A stretch of 64,000 nt of DNA from Alistipes sp. (GTDB lineage: Bacteria > Bacteroidota > Bacteroidia > Bacteroidales > Rikenellaceae), in assembly GCA_020026415.1 (NCBI GenBank), contig JAHHQL010000002.1, positions 1 to 64,000 on the forward strand. The letters are read 5' to 3'. Both the position numbers and the translations under genes were made by a program. Below, piece after piece: positions 32,888 to 41,986 of the stretch; within the stretch, counting starts at the first letter, position 1, and each line of letters opens with the position of its first letter. The notes under the pieces were generated by a model. It ran no database searches and had not been told where the DNA came from. It worked only from the letters and a program-made list of their open reading frames with translations.

Positions 32888-33595
32888 ATGTTTCAATTCA
32901 AACAATTTGTCATAGAACAGGACAAGACCCCGATGAAGGTCGGAACGGACGGTGTGTTGCTTGGTGCGTGGGCTCCCTTGCGCGAAAGCGACCGCTCGAT
33001 CCTCGACATCGGTACGGGTACGGGCGTCATTGCGCTGATGATGGCGCAACGTGCGCCGAAGTCCGAAATCGTGGGGGTCGATCCGTTCGGGGTGGAGGAG
33101 GCACGCGAAAATGCCGACCACTCGCCATGGGGCGACCGTATCCGATTCTTCCAGACCACGGTGCAGGAGTTCGAGAGCGACCGAAAATTCGATTTGATCG
33201 TCTCGAACCCGCCGTTTTTTGTCGATTCGCTAAAGTGTCCCGATGCGGGGCGCACCGAAGCACGACACACGGTCTCGTTGCCGTTCGGCGATTTGTGCCG
33301 TTCGGTCTTGCGGCTGATGGCGCATGACGGCCATTTTGCGGTGATTCTTCCGGTCGGGGAGTCCGAAAAATTCCGTCGGGAAGCATTGCTGAAATTGTCG
33401 CTTGTCCGCAGTGTTGATGTTCATACCACACCGCGCCGTGCGGCGAAACGGCGTTTGATGGAGTTTGTCCGCTATGACGAAGAGCAACCCGTACCGCAGA
33501 TCCTGCATGAGGATCTTTATATGGGTACGGGCGAACACGAACAATATACCGAAGAATATAAAAGGCTGACCCGCGATTTTTATTTGAAATTTTGA
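32888..33595 (+). CDS. tRNA1(Val) A37 N6-methyltransferase-like
   Basis: A 235-residue class I SAM methyltransferase of the TrmN6/YfiC family. The SAM loop is L-D-I-G-T-G-T-G, followed by D-P for the ribose and the N6-adenine catalytic motif N-P-P-F-F. The opening M-F-Q-F-K-Q-F, then K-V-G-T-D-G-V-L-L-G-A-W, is typical of this tRNA enzyme. The frame begins earlier (32813) but the ATG at 32888, one base after the preceding stop, gives the family N-terminus. Last gene of the ybbR operon. Confidence 0.88.
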   Translation: MFQFKQFVIEQDKTPMKVGTDGVLLGAWAPLRESDRSILDIGTGTGVIALMMAQRAPKSEIVGVDPFGVEEARENADHSPWGDRIRFFQTTVQEFESDRKFDLIVSNPPFFVDSLKCPDAGRTEARHTVSLPFGDLCRSVLRLMAHDGHFAVILPVGESEKFRREALLKLSLVRSVDVHTTPRRAAKRRLMEFVRYDEEQPVPQILHEDLYMGTGEHEQYTEEYKRLTRDFYLKF

Positions 33596-33605
33596 CGGAA
33601 TAGAT

Positions 33606-33613
33606 TACCTTTG
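33606..33613 (+). promoter_or_regulatory. -7 promoter box for the DUF4831 gene
   Basis: TACCTTTG, 67 bases before the ATG at 33680. Confidence 0.6.
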
Positions 33614-33679
33614 TAAAGATCAAGATTTTTCGTTTTGATCTGTGAAAAACATTTTGTTGTTCTTTAAACCTGTTGGAAG

Positions 33680-34573
33680 ATGAAAAAAATACTTCTGTTT
33701 CTTGCATTGGCCTTTACTTCTGCCACGCTTTCGGCTCAAAATCCCTATATCGAACCCGTTGCCGCCATGGAAAATGGTGCAGGACTGACGCTTCCCCGCT
33801 CGCAGACGGTGCTGGCGGTGGATCTTGTGGTCGAACAGGAGCAGATCATTGCAGGCCCTTATGCGCGTTATGCCCAGAAATTTCTGGGTGTGTTGGCTCC
33901 TCTGGCCGATCGTAATTTGTGGAGCGTCAAGTCGGCAACGGTCGGCGTAATGGATCCCGCTCGTGTGGGAGTGGTGGGTGATCTTGCGCAGCCGTCGGTA
34001 AATAATGTGCGTTACGCCTCTTCGGAGGAGGGCTTTCCCACGATGCCGATCGACAAGTCGTCGATGAGTGTTGCCACGCTGGAGGAGTCGGCAGGTGCCG
34101 CCGCACGCATGATCTGTTTGTTGCGCAACCGCCGTATCGAACTCATCACGGGTGAGGCCGGAGAGCATGTGTTCGGCGAGGGGTTGAAAGCCGCCCTCGA
34201 TGAGATCGCCCGTCAGGAACAAGGTTATTTGGAGTTGTTCCTCGGAAAGAAAATAATCCGTACCGCCACGCATCGCATGTTGGTTTATCCCCGTTCGGAT
34301 AAAAAGCAGTATGTCGTTTGCCGTTTCAACGAGCAGAACGGTATCCTCGCCGAGAACGACCTGTCGGGCGATATGGTGTTGTTGCAGATCGAACCGGGAA
34401 AGGTTGATCGTTCGATGGAAGCGGGCGAAAAATCCAAAAATGTCGTGGAATGTCGCGTAGCCTCTTATTCGAATTGCGTGGTCTCGGTCGGTGCGCGTGA
34501 GTGCTGCCGCTCGGTACTGCCCATTCTGGAGTTTGGCGAAAAGATGCTGCTTCCGTTGCGTCAGGTGCGCTAA
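33680..34573 (+). CDS. Exported DUF4831-like protein
   Basis: A 297-residue protein with a signal peptide (T-L-S-A-Q). The stretch G-P-Y-A-R-Y-A-Q-K-F-L-G and the following beta-rich domain match the Bacteroidetes DUF4831 family as I recall it. No catalytic motif is visible. Single gene between a -7 box and a GGAGGAGA hairpin terminator. Function unknown. Confidence 0.75.
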   Translation: MKKILLFLALAFTSATLSAQNPYIEPVAAMENGAGLTLPRSQTVLAVDLVVEQEQIIAGPYARYAQKFLGVLAPLADRNLWSVKSATVGVMDPARVGVVGDLAQPSVNNVRYASSEEGFPTMPIDKSSMSVATLEESAGAAARMICLLRNRRIELITGEAGEHVFGEGLKAALDEIARQEQGYLELFLGKKIIRTATHRMLVYPRSDKKQYVVCRFNEQNGILAENDLSGDMVLLQIEPGKVDRSMEAGEKSKNVVECRVASYSNCVVSVGARECCRSVLPILEFGEKMLLPLRQVR

Positions 34574-34596
34574 ATCCGCCGAAAAAGAAAATATAC

Positions 34597-34629
34597 GGAG
34601 GAGATGCAAGGCGTTCTCCTCCTTTTTTT
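34597..34629 (+). terminator. Terminator of the DUF4831 gene
   Basis: GGAGGAGA pairs with TCTCCTCC over a 10-base loop, followed by seven T residues. It ends 20 bases before the next ATG. Confidence 0.8.
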
Positions 34630-34648
34630 GACTGAAAAAGCAGAATTT

Positions 34649-35290
34649 ATGGATTATACATCGAAGATGGTCGCACTCTTGAAGAGTATGCGCCGCGAAC
34701 GAAACGGAGCCGTGGCCGATGCCATGTGTACGAGTGCTTCGGGATTGAACTACGGCGTGAGCCTTCCCACGGTGCGTCAGATTGCCCGTGCCGAGCAGAA
34801 AGATTACGATTTTGCCGCCATGTTGTGGCATCAGGATGTCCGCGAGTTGCGCCTTGCGGCGTTGCATATCGCCCAACCCGAACTCGTGACCGGGGATCGG
34901 TTCGCTTTTTGGGGGGACGGCATCCGCGACGAGGAGTTGGCCGAAGAGGCTGCTTTTGCCCTGTTGCGGTTTATGCCCGATTTCGACGAGTTGTTCGGCG
35001 AGTGGATCAAGGCCGAAAAACCCCTGTTGCGTTACGCCGTGTTGCAGGCTGCGGCACGTTATCCGAAGGCAGATTGTCGGTGGGGCGAGGATGCGGTGAA
35101 AGCCTTGGAAGGTGATTTCACGCACCACGAAAAGCACCTGCTTGCGCGGGGCGTCGTCGCCATGTTGGCGGCATTGGCACTGCGCGGTGAGGAGGATAAG
35201 GCCGGGATGAAGGCACTTGTCGGAAAGTTGGGTACAACGGAAGAGGAGCGTTACGTACAGGAAGAGATGGAGTGGCGTCTGGAGTTTTAA
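34649..35290 (+). CDS. AlkD-like DNA alkylation repair (HEAT-repeat) protein
   Basis: A 213-residue all-helical HEAT-repeat protein like AlkD: L-N-Y-G-V-S-L-P-T-V-R-Q-I-A-R followed by repeated helices with W-H-Q-D-V-R-E-L-R-L-A-A-L. AlkD glycosylases remove bulky or cationic alkylated purines. The key catalytic acidic and aromatic residues cannot be placed with certainty by eye. The ATG at 34649 is used because the upstream in-frame codons lie in the previous gene's terminator. Confidence 0.78.
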   Translation: MDYTSKMVALLKSMRRERNGAVADAMCTSASGLNYGVSLPTVRQIARAEQKDYDFAAMLWHQDVRELRLAALHIAQPELVTGDRFAFWGDGIRDEELAEEAAFALLRFMPDFDELFGEWIKAEKPLLRYAVLQAAARYPKADCRWGEDAVKALEGDFTHHEKHLLARGVVAMLAALALRGEEDKAGMKALVGKLGTTEEERYVQEEMEWRLEF

Positions 35291-35311
35291 CAGCCGACCT
35301 GAAATTCAATA

Positions 35312-35350
35312 AAAAAGGAGAAATCCCAAAGGCGGGGGTTTCTCCTTTTT
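35312..35350. terminator. Bidirectional terminator between the AlkD-like gene and radA
   Basis: AAAAGGAGAAA pairs with TTTCTCCTTTT; CCC/GGG extends the stem. Both strands end in T-rich tracts. Confidence 0.75.
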
Positions 35351-35366
35351 GTTTCTTGGGGCGGGG

Positions 35367-36734
35367 TTATTCGTCCATAAAGAGGGCGCGGGGCAGTTGT
35401 CCCACATTGTTGATCTTGATGATCTCGATACCCTTGGGGATTTTGATCTCCTTGAGATAACCCGATACGATGATGCGTTTGAAACCCAGACGCGCCGCTT
35501 CGCTGATGCGCTGCTCGGAGCGGGGGGCAGGACGTACCTCTCCCGACAGACCGATCTCGCCTGCGCAGCAGATGCCTTCGTTGATCGGTCGGTCATAGTA
35601 CGACGAGATGACGGCGGCAACCACCGCAAGATCCAATCCCGTGTCGGCGACTTTGAATCCGCCGGTGAAGTTCAGAAAGAGGTCCTTTTGGAACATCTTC
35701 ATGCCGATGCGTTTTTCGATGACTGCCAAAAGCATGTTCATACGCCGCGTGTCGAATCCCGTGGCGGAGCGTTGGGGCGTACCGTAAGCCGCACCGCTGA
35801 CCAGAGCCTGCACCTCGATCAGATAGGGGCGCACGCCATCGACCGATGCGCCGACGGAAATACCGCTCAAGGGTTCTTCGTAGTGTTGGAGCAGGATTTC
35901 CGAGGGGTTGTCCACCGAACGCAGACCCTCTTCCAGCATCTCGAACACGCCGATCTCGAACGTGGCACCGAAACGGTTCTTGATGCCACGCAGGATGCGG
36001 TAAATGTTGTTGTTGTCGCCCTCGAACTGAAGCACGACATCGACAATATGTTCTAAAATCTTGGGTCCCGCGATCGTGCCGTCCTTGGTGATGTGACCGA
36101 TGATGATGATCGACGTGCCGGTCGATTTGGCATATTTCAAGAGGGTGGCGGCGCATTCGCGGATCTGCGAAACACTGCCCGCCGAGGACTCCAACACTTC
36201 GGTATAGATCGTCTGGATCGAGTCGATGATCACCAGATCGGGCTGCTCGGCCGAGATCTGGTTGATGATGTTTTCCAAGAGTGTTTCGGGGTAGATCAGA
36301 CAATCCTCGTTGCGCACGCCGATGCGGTTGGCACGCATGCGGATCTGTTCGGCCGACTCCTCTCCCGACACATAAAGCGTCTTGAGGCGGTTGGGACTGA
36401 GGGCGATCTGGAGCGAGAGGGTCGATTTGCCGATACCCGGCTCGCCACCGATCAGAATAAGCGATCCGGGAACCATGCCGCCGCCCAGCACGCGGTTCAT
36501 CTCGGCATTACCGAGGTCGATGCGGCGGAAAGAATTCTCCATGATCTCGGAGACGCGTTGCGGACGGGCCTTGGGAAGGGGTGACGCCAAAGATGCCGTG
36601 ATGGGGTTGCTTTCACGCGAGATGATCTCCTCGGTGAAGGTGTTCCACGCACCGCATGCGGGACAGCGTCCCAACCATTTCGGGGCTTCAAAACCGCACT
36701 CCTTACAAAAATAGGCTTTCTTTACTTTTGCCAT
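35367..36734 (-). CDS. radA: DNA repair protein RadA
   Basis: A 455-residue RadA (Sms), a branch-migration helicase in recombination. It has an N-terminal zinc finger (C-K-E-C-G then C-P-A-C-G, residues 10-29), Walker A G-E-P-G-I-G-K-S-T, the RadA K-N-R-F-G motif and a C-terminal Lon-like domain with A-G-E-I-G-L-S-G-E-V-R. It is the last gene of the M23-dxr-rseP-lipoprotein-radA operon, starting 14 bases after the lipoprotein stop. Confidence 0.96.
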   Translation of the reverse strand: MAKVKKAYFCKECGFEAPKWLGRCPACGAWNTFTEEIISRESNPITASLASPLPKARPQRVSEIMENSFRRIDLGNAEMNRVLGGGMVPGSLILIGGEPGIGKSTLSLQIALSPNRLKTLYVSGEESAEQIRMRANRIGVRNEDCLIYPETLLENIINQISAEQPDLVIIDSIQTIYTEVLESSAGSVSQIRECAATLLKYAKSTGTSIIIIGHITKDGTIAGPKILEHIVDVVLQFEGDNNNIYRILRGIKNRFGATFEIGVFEMLEEGLRSVDNPSEILLQHYEEPLSGISVGASVDGVRPYLIEVQALVSGAAYGTPQRSATGFDTRRMNMLLAVIEKRIGMKMFQKDLFLNFTGGFKVADTGLDLAVVAAVISSYYDRPINEGICCAGEIGLSGEVRPAPRSEQRISEAARLGFKRIIVSGYLKEIKIPKGIEIIKINNVGQLPRALFMDE

Positions 36735-36748
36735 GAGCGGAAGGTCTT

Positions 36749-37273
36749 TTAGCGTGACAGGATCGGGGTCGAGGTGTATTCGTAACGTGTAACGCGCGTC
36801 ACTTCACGTTCGGGGTGCATTTCCTGATATTTCTTTGTAAGGTCGATGAGAAAGACCGTCTTGCGCACGGCGAGTCCCGTTACGGGGTCTTTTTCGTCGG
36901 ACGACTGGTAGTGGCTCACCTTGGCGGTGTAGTTTTCCTCGCCGAACATGAAATTGATGATCTTCTCGCCCGGCTCCTTGAGGAACGATCCGGAGACGAT
37001 TCCCGCTTCGGCATTGGGTTTCACGCGGAGGATGCCTCCGTTATAGACCGAAAAATCGAGGCTGTACATACCGCCCGGCTGTACGGGAGCGGAGGCGATG
37101 ACGTGTTCGTCGATCTCCTTGAGAATCGGGCTGCCGGGATCGGCTCCCGTCACCTCGACCGTCGTGCGTATGTCGGTGACGGGGTAGTCGGCCGTGTAGA
37201 ACACATCGTCGCCGTCACTGCACGATACAAAACCCGAAACAATGCAGAAAAGGATATTATACAATTTTTTCAT
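36749..37273 (-). CDS. Uncharacterised lipoprotein
   Basis: A 174-residue protein with lipobox F-V-S-C (C18) and an acidic start to the mature part (S-D-G-D-D), a common Bacteroidetes outer-membrane export signal context. The rest is beta-rich with Y-S-L-D-F-S-V-Y and K-I-I-N-F-M-F-G-E-E-N-Y; no family recognised. It lies 4 bases after rseP and 14 before radA, so it is cotranscribed with both. Confidence 0.72.
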   Translation of the reverse strand: MKKLYNILFCIVSGFVSCSDGDDVFYTADYPVTDIRTTVEVTGADPGSPILKEIDEHVIASAPVQPGGMYSLDFSVYNGGILRVKPNAEAGIVSGSFLKEPGEKIINFMFGEENYTAKVSHYQSSDEKDPVTGLAVRKTVFLIDLTKKYQEMHPEREVTRVTRYEYTSTPILSR

Positions 37274-37277
37274 GGCA

Positions 37278-38600
37278 CTATTTGATGAAGAATTTGTAGA
37301 TGTCGTTTCCGTTGGCGTAGAAAAGCAACATCAGAAGGATGAACATACCGATGTATTGGGCGATTTCCAGTACGCGGTCATTGACCTTGTGTCCCGTGAT
37401 CAGTTCCCAGAAGGTGAAAATGGCGTGTCCGCCGTCCAGACCGGGGATCGGCAGCAGGTTCATCACCGCAAGGATGATCGACAGAAAAGCCGTCTTCATC
37501 CAGAAATCCAACCAGTTCCATTCGGTCGAGAAGATGTTTCCGATGGCGATGAAACCGCCCAACTCTTCGTAGAGTTTTGTTTCGGGTTTGACGATCAGTT
37601 TGAGTTGTTCCCAATAACTCTTCGTCACCTGAGCCGTTTTGCGGAAACCTGCGGGAATCGACTCCCAGAAGGTGAAGTTTCGGGTGCGGAACTTGAAGAG
37701 GTGTTCGGGACTTGTGCAGAATACACCGATGCGACCGTCGGCCGATACGGGAAGTTGCATCTGGAGGGTGTCCGTACCGCGAAGTACGCTCAAATCGGCC
37801 TCTTTCGAGGGCTGACCCTTGAGGTAGGCGATTGCGGTCGGAAGATCGGGGTGATCCAGATCGTTGATGCGGATGATTTCGTCTCCGCGCCGGAGCGGGG
37901 CGGCCGATGCCATTGCAACGCTGTCCACCATAAACGGCAGGCGCGGCGAGAGCATATTCTCGTAACCCTTCTCACGGCGCATCTCGATGAGTTGGTCGAG
38001 CGAAATATGGAGCGTTTTATTTTCACCGTGGCGGAGTATCTCCACTTCGCGGTCGTGTTCGGTGATCAGCAGATCGTTTACGATCGACATGAAGTTGTCG
38101 ATGGGTTTGTGGTCGATAGACACGATGCGGTCGCCGTCCTCAAAACCGAGGGCATGTCCCGCCCGGTTGAAGTTGTACCCCCAGCGGGCGTCTTCGTTCG
38201 AGAAATAACTCTCGCCCCATGTATAACAGATGCCCGAATAGATGGCAATCGCCATCATGATGTTCATAAAGACACCTGCCAGCATCACCAGAAGGCGTTG
38301 CCATGCCGGTTTGGCTCTGAAATCACTTTCGACGACAGGCTGTTGCATCTGCTCCTTGTCCATCGACTCGTCGATCATGCCGCCGATCTTGCAGTAACCG
38401 CCCAGCGGCAGCCAGCCGAGTCCGTATTCCGTCTCGCCGCGTTTGAATTTGAAGAGCGAGAACCACGGATCGAAGAAGATGTAGAACTTCTCGACGCGGA
38501 TCTTGAACATACGCGCCACGATGAAGTGACCAAATTCGTGGATACCCACCAAAATGGTGAAGCAGAGGAAAAATTGGATTATTTTAATGAGAATGTCCAT
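37278..38600 (-). CDS. rseP: Site-2 metalloprotease RseP
   Basis: A 440-residue membrane zinc protease. The H-E-F-G-H motif is in the first transmembrane segment (21-25) and the third zinc ligand in N-L-L-P-I-P-G-L-D-G-G-H near the C-terminus, with PDZ-like domains between. RseP cleaves membrane-bound regulators and signal-peptide remnants. As in many bacteria it follows dxr, here with a 3-base gap. Confidence 0.96.
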   Translation of the reverse strand: MDILIKIIQFFLCFTILVGIHEFGHFIVARMFKIRVEKFYIFFDPWFSLFKFKRGETEYGLGWLPLGGYCKIGGMIDESMDKEQMQQPVVESDFRAKPAWQRLLVMLAGVFMNIMMAIAIYSGICYTWGESYFSNEDARWGYNFNRAGHALGFEDGDRIVSIDHKPIDNFMSIVNDLLITEHDREVEILRHGENKTLHISLDQLIEMRREKGYENMLSPRLPFMVDSVAMASAAPLRRGDEIIRINDLDHPDLPTAIAYLKGQPSKEADLSVLRGTDTLQMQLPVSADGRIGVFCTSPEHLFKFRTRNFTFWESIPAGFRKTAQVTKSYWEQLKLIVKPETKLYEELGGFIAIGNIFSTEWNWLDFWMKTAFLSIILAVMNLLPIPGLDGGHAIFTFWELITGHKVNDRVLEIAQYIGMFILLMLLFYANGNDIYKFFIK

Positions 38601-38603
38601 GGG

Positions 38604-39755
38604 TTACAATTTGAGAAATTCACGAGCCAGACGGCGCGATTCTTCGTCGGCCGCGGCGTAGTCGTCGAGTGAGGGGTTGAGTTTGAAGGAGGCGTGATTG
38701 AGAGCGTATTCGATGGCACGCACGATGTCGATCCATGCACAACGCTTCTGAAGGAAAGCACCGACGGCCGCTTCGTTCGAGCCGTTCATCGTGCAGGCTG
38801 CCGTTCCGCCCCGACGCAAACAGTCGTAAGCGATGTCGAGGGCGGGGTATTTCACGCGGTCCACTTCGCGGAACGTGAGTTCGGGGTGATCCAGAAAACT
38901 GAACTGTTCGCCTCGGCGCAGGGCACGGTGGGGGAAGGTCAGCGAGTAACTGATCGGAATACGCATGTCGGCCGTACCTAATTGTGCTTTGATGACACCG
39001 TCCTGAAATTCGACCATCGAGTGGACGATCGACTGCGGGTGGAGAATGACCGAAATCTGATCGGCGGGAAGACCGAACAGCCAGTGTGCCTCGATCACCT
39101 CGAAACCCTTATTGACGAGGGTTGAGGAGTCGATCGTGATTTTGGCACCCATCGTCCACTGGGGATGGCGCAAGGCTTGTTCGACCGTGACGTCTTTCAG
39201 TGCTTCGGCCGGAAGGTCGCGGAACGAACCGCCGCTGCATGTGATGATCAGGCGGCGTACGGGCGATTGTTCGCCCACCAGACATTGGAAAATGGCCGAA
39301 TGTTCCGAGTCGATCGGAAGGATCGGTGCGTGTTTCTCCTTAGCGAGGTGCATGACATATTCACCGCCCACGACCAGCGACTCCTTATTGGCCAAAGCCA
39401 GTTTGCGACCGTGGCTCAGTGCCTCGACCGTGGGGGCAAGACCTGCGTAGCCGACCAGCGAGTTGATCACCACGTCGTGATCCTCGCGGCCTGCGACCTG
39501 TCGCACGGCATCCGCTCCGGCATAGACCTTGGTGTCGGTATCGGAGAGGGCTTCCTTGAGATGCGTGTAGTATTTTTCGTCGGCGATAACGACCGTATCG
39601 GCATCGAAATCGCGTGCCTGACGTGCAAGGCGTTCCCAGTTTCGGTTGGCCGTCAGCGTGCGTACCTCAAAGTGGTCGCCTTGTTCGCGCACGATGTCGA
39701 GTGCCTGTTCGCCGATGGATCCCGTGGATCCCAAAATGGCTAAGCGTTGTTTCAT
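38604..39755 (-). CDS. dxr: 1-deoxy-D-xylulose 5-phosphate reductoisomerase
   Basis: A 383-residue enzyme of the MEP isoprenoid pathway, target of fosmidomycin. NADPH loop G-S-T-G-S-I-G (9-15), A-N-K-E-S, D-S-E-H-S-A-I-F-Q and N-E-A-A-V are present. The start at 39755 is supported by the T-G-A-T-G overlap with the M23-like gene; the longer frame adds an unrelated leader. Confidence 0.97.
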   Translation of the reverse strand: MKQRLAILGSTGSIGEQALDIVREQGDHFEVRTLTANRNWERLARQARDFDADTVVIADEKYYTHLKEALSDTDTKVYAGADAVRQVAGREDHDVVINSLVGYAGLAPTVEALSHGRKLALANKESLVVGGEYVMHLAKEKHAPILPIDSEHSAIFQCLVGEQSPVRRLIITCSGGSFRDLPAEALKDVTVEQALRHPQWTMGAKITIDSSTLVNKGFEVIEAHWLFGLPADQISVILHPQSIVHSMVEFQDGVIKAQLGTADMRIPISYSLTFPHRALRRGEQFSFLDHPELTFREVDRVKYPALDIAYDCLRRGGTAACTMNGSNEAAVGAFLQKRCAWIDIVRAIEYALNHASFKLNPSLDDYAAADEESRRLAREFLKL

Positions 39756-40630
39756 CAGAAAAGGATATATTCTTCGGGGTCGGCGGGTTTGCCATTGACC
39801 CACAATTCAAATTCAAAGTATTTTGGCTGCTGTTCTTCGGGTTGTTGTTCGAGGTTGCAACCGATCTGTTCGCCGTTGCGTACCGACTGACCCTTCTCGA
39901 CCAGCGAGCGCGAAAGGTTTTTGTACACCGAGATGAGATTGCCGCCGTGTTGCAGCATGATGATGTAGCCTTGGTCGGGTGTCCAGAGGCTCTGGATCAC
40001 CGTGCCGTTGTCGATGGCCGTGATGCGGTCGCCCGGTGTGGCTGTGATCGAGATGCCGTAGTGGCCGGCCTTGATGTCGAATTTCCGGGAGATGACGCCT
40101 TCGGCGGGTACCGTCATGCCCAGTGTCTCGCGCATTTTGCGGCGGATGGCGTGGTCGTTGGCGGCAAGCGAATAGGGACCGTTACCCTCCATTTCGCGGC
40201 GGAGTATCGAATCCCCTTTGGAAGGGAGGACGAGCGTCTTGTCCAATCGTGTCGAATCCGATGTGGCGGGGGTGACGGAGACGGGTGTCTTGTTGTCCAT
40301 GATCAGCGCGATGTTCTCGTTGTAGGTCATCATGTCCTTCATCATCTGTTCCATGGAGTCCAGACGGATGATGTTGCGCATGAGGCTCTCACGGGTACGG
40401 TCGGCCTCGGTACGATAACCGGGCAGAAATTCCAATACGGGCGTATAGGCCATAAGGGCAAGAATCAGAATGAAAAGCAAGAGGACAAAGGCCACAAGAC
40501 CCGACATGATGCGCGACGGCGAGATGTGGATGTACCACTCTTCGCTGTTGTCGGTGGCGTTGTGCATCGAAAAACGGCGTTTGCGGAAGAAGTTGCGCTG
40601 CCAACAGGTGATTTTTTCCAGAAATTTCAT
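39755..40630 (-). CDS. M23 (LytM)-like membrane protein with incomplete zinc site
   Basis: A 291-residue protein with one transmembrane segment (42-62), a helical periplasmic region, and a C-terminal LytM fold (about 175-291). Of the usual ligands, H190 remains, but the H-x-x-x-D aspartate is S194 and the H-x-H pair is replaced by Y271/E273 (Y-F-E-F-E). H228 is kept. It therefore looks inactive as a peptidase and may act, like EnvC/NlpD, as an activator or scaffold for cell-wall enzymes. The ATG at 40630 is chosen over upstream codons lying in the promoter. Its stop overlaps the dxr start by one base. Confidence 0.83.
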   Translation of the reverse strand: MKFLEKITCWQRNFFRKRRFSMHNATDNSEEWYIHISPSRIMSGLVAFVLLLFILILALMAYTPVLEFLPGYRTEADRTRESLMRNIIRLDSMEQMMKDMMTYNENIALIMDNKTPVSVTPATSDSTRLDKTLVLPSKGDSILRREMEGNGPYSLAANDHAIRRKMRETLGMTVPAEGVISRKFDIKAGHYGISITATPGDRITAIDNGTVIQSLWTPDQGYIIMLQHGGNLISVYKNLSRSLVEKGQSVRNGEQIGCNLEQQPEEQQPKYFEFELWVNGKPADPEEYILF

Positions 40631-40750
40631 CGCTTGTGTTTCTTTTTTCAGTAGAGTGCGGAAAATCGTCGCCGGATGACATGAAACCGATATTCGGGAT
40701 CGGTTTTTTTGCTCCTTGCGCCTCAATCCGACACTCCTCGTTCCAACTTA

Positions 40751-40758
40751 CAAAGATA
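40751..40758 (-). promoter_or_regulatory. -7 promoter box for the M23-dxr-rseP-radA operon
   Basis: The minus strand reads TATCTTTG, about 120 bases before the first ATG. Confidence 0.6.
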
Positions 40759-40801
40759 CGCAAAATCGGGTAAATCCTTTGTTGTTCAGAATGATTTTTT
40801 T

Positions 40802-40809
40802 TACCTTTG
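40802..40809 (+). promoter_or_regulatory. -7 promoter box for the nucleotidyltransferase gene
   Basis: TACCTTTG, 37 bases before the ATG at 40846, divergent from the M23 operon box 43 bases away. Confidence 0.6.
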
Positions 40810-40845
40810 TACTAATTATAATAACGCGATTTAATTTTGAAAATT

Positions 40846-41757
40846 ATGGTAAAACCTACTTTACTCGTATTGGCCGCAGGCATGGGTTCCCGTTACGGCT
40901 CGCTCAAACAGATGGACGGAGTCGGCCCCAACAACGAAGCGATCATTGATTATTCGATTTATGACGCCATTCGCGCCGGTTTCGGTAAGGTGGTGTTCGT
41001 CATCCGTCACTCGTTCGAGAAGGAGTTCCGCGAGGTATTCAATGCCGAGCGTTTCGGTCACCGCATCGAGGTGGAGTTCGTATTCCAAGAGTTGGAGTAT
41101 CTGCCCGAAGGTTGCTCGGTACCCGAAGGCCGTCAGAAGCCGTGGGGTACGAACCACGCCCTGATGATGGCTGCCAATGTCATCCGCGAGCCGTTTGCCG
41201 TGATCAACGCCGACGACTTCTATGGTGCGGAGGCTTACAAAACCATCGGCGACTATCTCTCGCAACTCGACGGTGTGAAGAACAAATACTGCATGGTGGC
41301 TTACGATCTGAACAAGACCCTGTCGGAGAACGGCACCGTATCGCGCGGCATTTGCGGCGTGGACGAGAACGGCGATCTGACGGCAATGGTCGAGCGCACG
41401 CAGATCGAGCGTATGCCCGACGGTCGTGTCCTCTATCACGACGGTGGTGCCGACGAGGAGTTGGAGGAGACGGTACCCGTATCAATGAACCTTTTCGGCT
41501 TTACGCCCGACTATTTCGGTTACTCGACCGAGTACTTCAAGGAGTGGTTCAGGGAGAACAGCACGACGCCCAAAGCCGAGTTTTTCCTGCCGTTGATGGT
41601 TAATAAACTCATCAAGGAGGGGACTGCCTCGTTGCGTGTATTGCGCTCGTCGGCTCAGTGGTTCGGTGTCACCTACAAGGAGGACAAACCTGCGCTGGTG
41701 GCTTCGATCGAGAAGATGATCGAAGAGGGCAAATATCCCCGCAACCTCTGGAAGTAA
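40846..41757 (+). CDS. Sugar-1-phosphate nucleotidyltransferase-like protein
   Basis: A 303-residue nucleotidyltransferase. The N-terminal signature L-A-A-G-M-G-S-R-Y-G (9-18), K-Q-M-D, G-T-N-H-A-L and V-I-N-A-D-D-F-Y-G metal motif are clear. Such enzymes make NDP-sugars for cell-surface polysaccharides, but base and sugar specificity cannot be told here. It precedes a polysaccharide-export cluster on the opposite strand. The TTG at 40837 is less likely than the ATG at 40846. Confidence 0.85.
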   Translation: MVKPTLLVLAAGMGSRYGSLKQMDGVGPNNEAIIDYSIYDAIRAGFGKVVFVIRHSFEKEFREVFNAERFGHRIEVEFVFQELEYLPEGCSVPEGRQKPWGTNHALMMAANVIREPFAVINADDFYGAEAYKTIGDYLSQLDGVKNKYCMVAYDLNKTLSENGTVSRGICGVDENGDLTAMVERTQIERMPDGRVLYHDGGADEELEETVPVSMNLFGFTPDYFGYSTEYFKEWFRENSTTPKAEFFLPLMVNKLIKEGTASLRVLRSSAQWFGVTYKEDKPALVASIEKMIEEGKYPRNLWK

Positions 41758-41779
41758 TATTCCTGCGGATTGTTTTATG

Positions 41780-41810
41780 GAGCGATTCCTTCGGGAGTCG
41801 CTCTTTTTTT
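41780..41810 (+). terminator. Terminator of the nucleotidyltransferase gene
   Basis: GAGCGATTCC / GGAGTCGCTC stem with a TTCG tetraloop, followed by seven T residues. Confidence 0.85.
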
Positions 41811-41923
41811 AGCGAGGTTCGGCGGAGTGATTCGGTTGCTGTCTGTCAGTTGTTCTGTTTCAGATCGGCTGATCTTATGCCCCGTTTTCTGTTTGCCCTT
41901 GTCTTTCGTTGAGGCAGGGGCAA

Positions 41924-41966
41924 AAAAATACTTATCCGTCTTTTTTGGGGACGAATAAGTATTTTT
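41924..41966. terminator. Bidirectional terminator, mainly for wza-wzc-HAD
   Basis: AAAAATACTTAT pairs with ATAAGTATTTTT; T tracts occur on both strands. It lies 20 bases past the HAD gene stop. Confidence 0.75.
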
Positions 41967-41986
41967 ATCGGGATTGGGGATTTTTG

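Noticed and set aside
37242..38672. Plus-strand frame of about 480 codons
   Set aside because: Antisense of rseP, whose protease motifs are intact.
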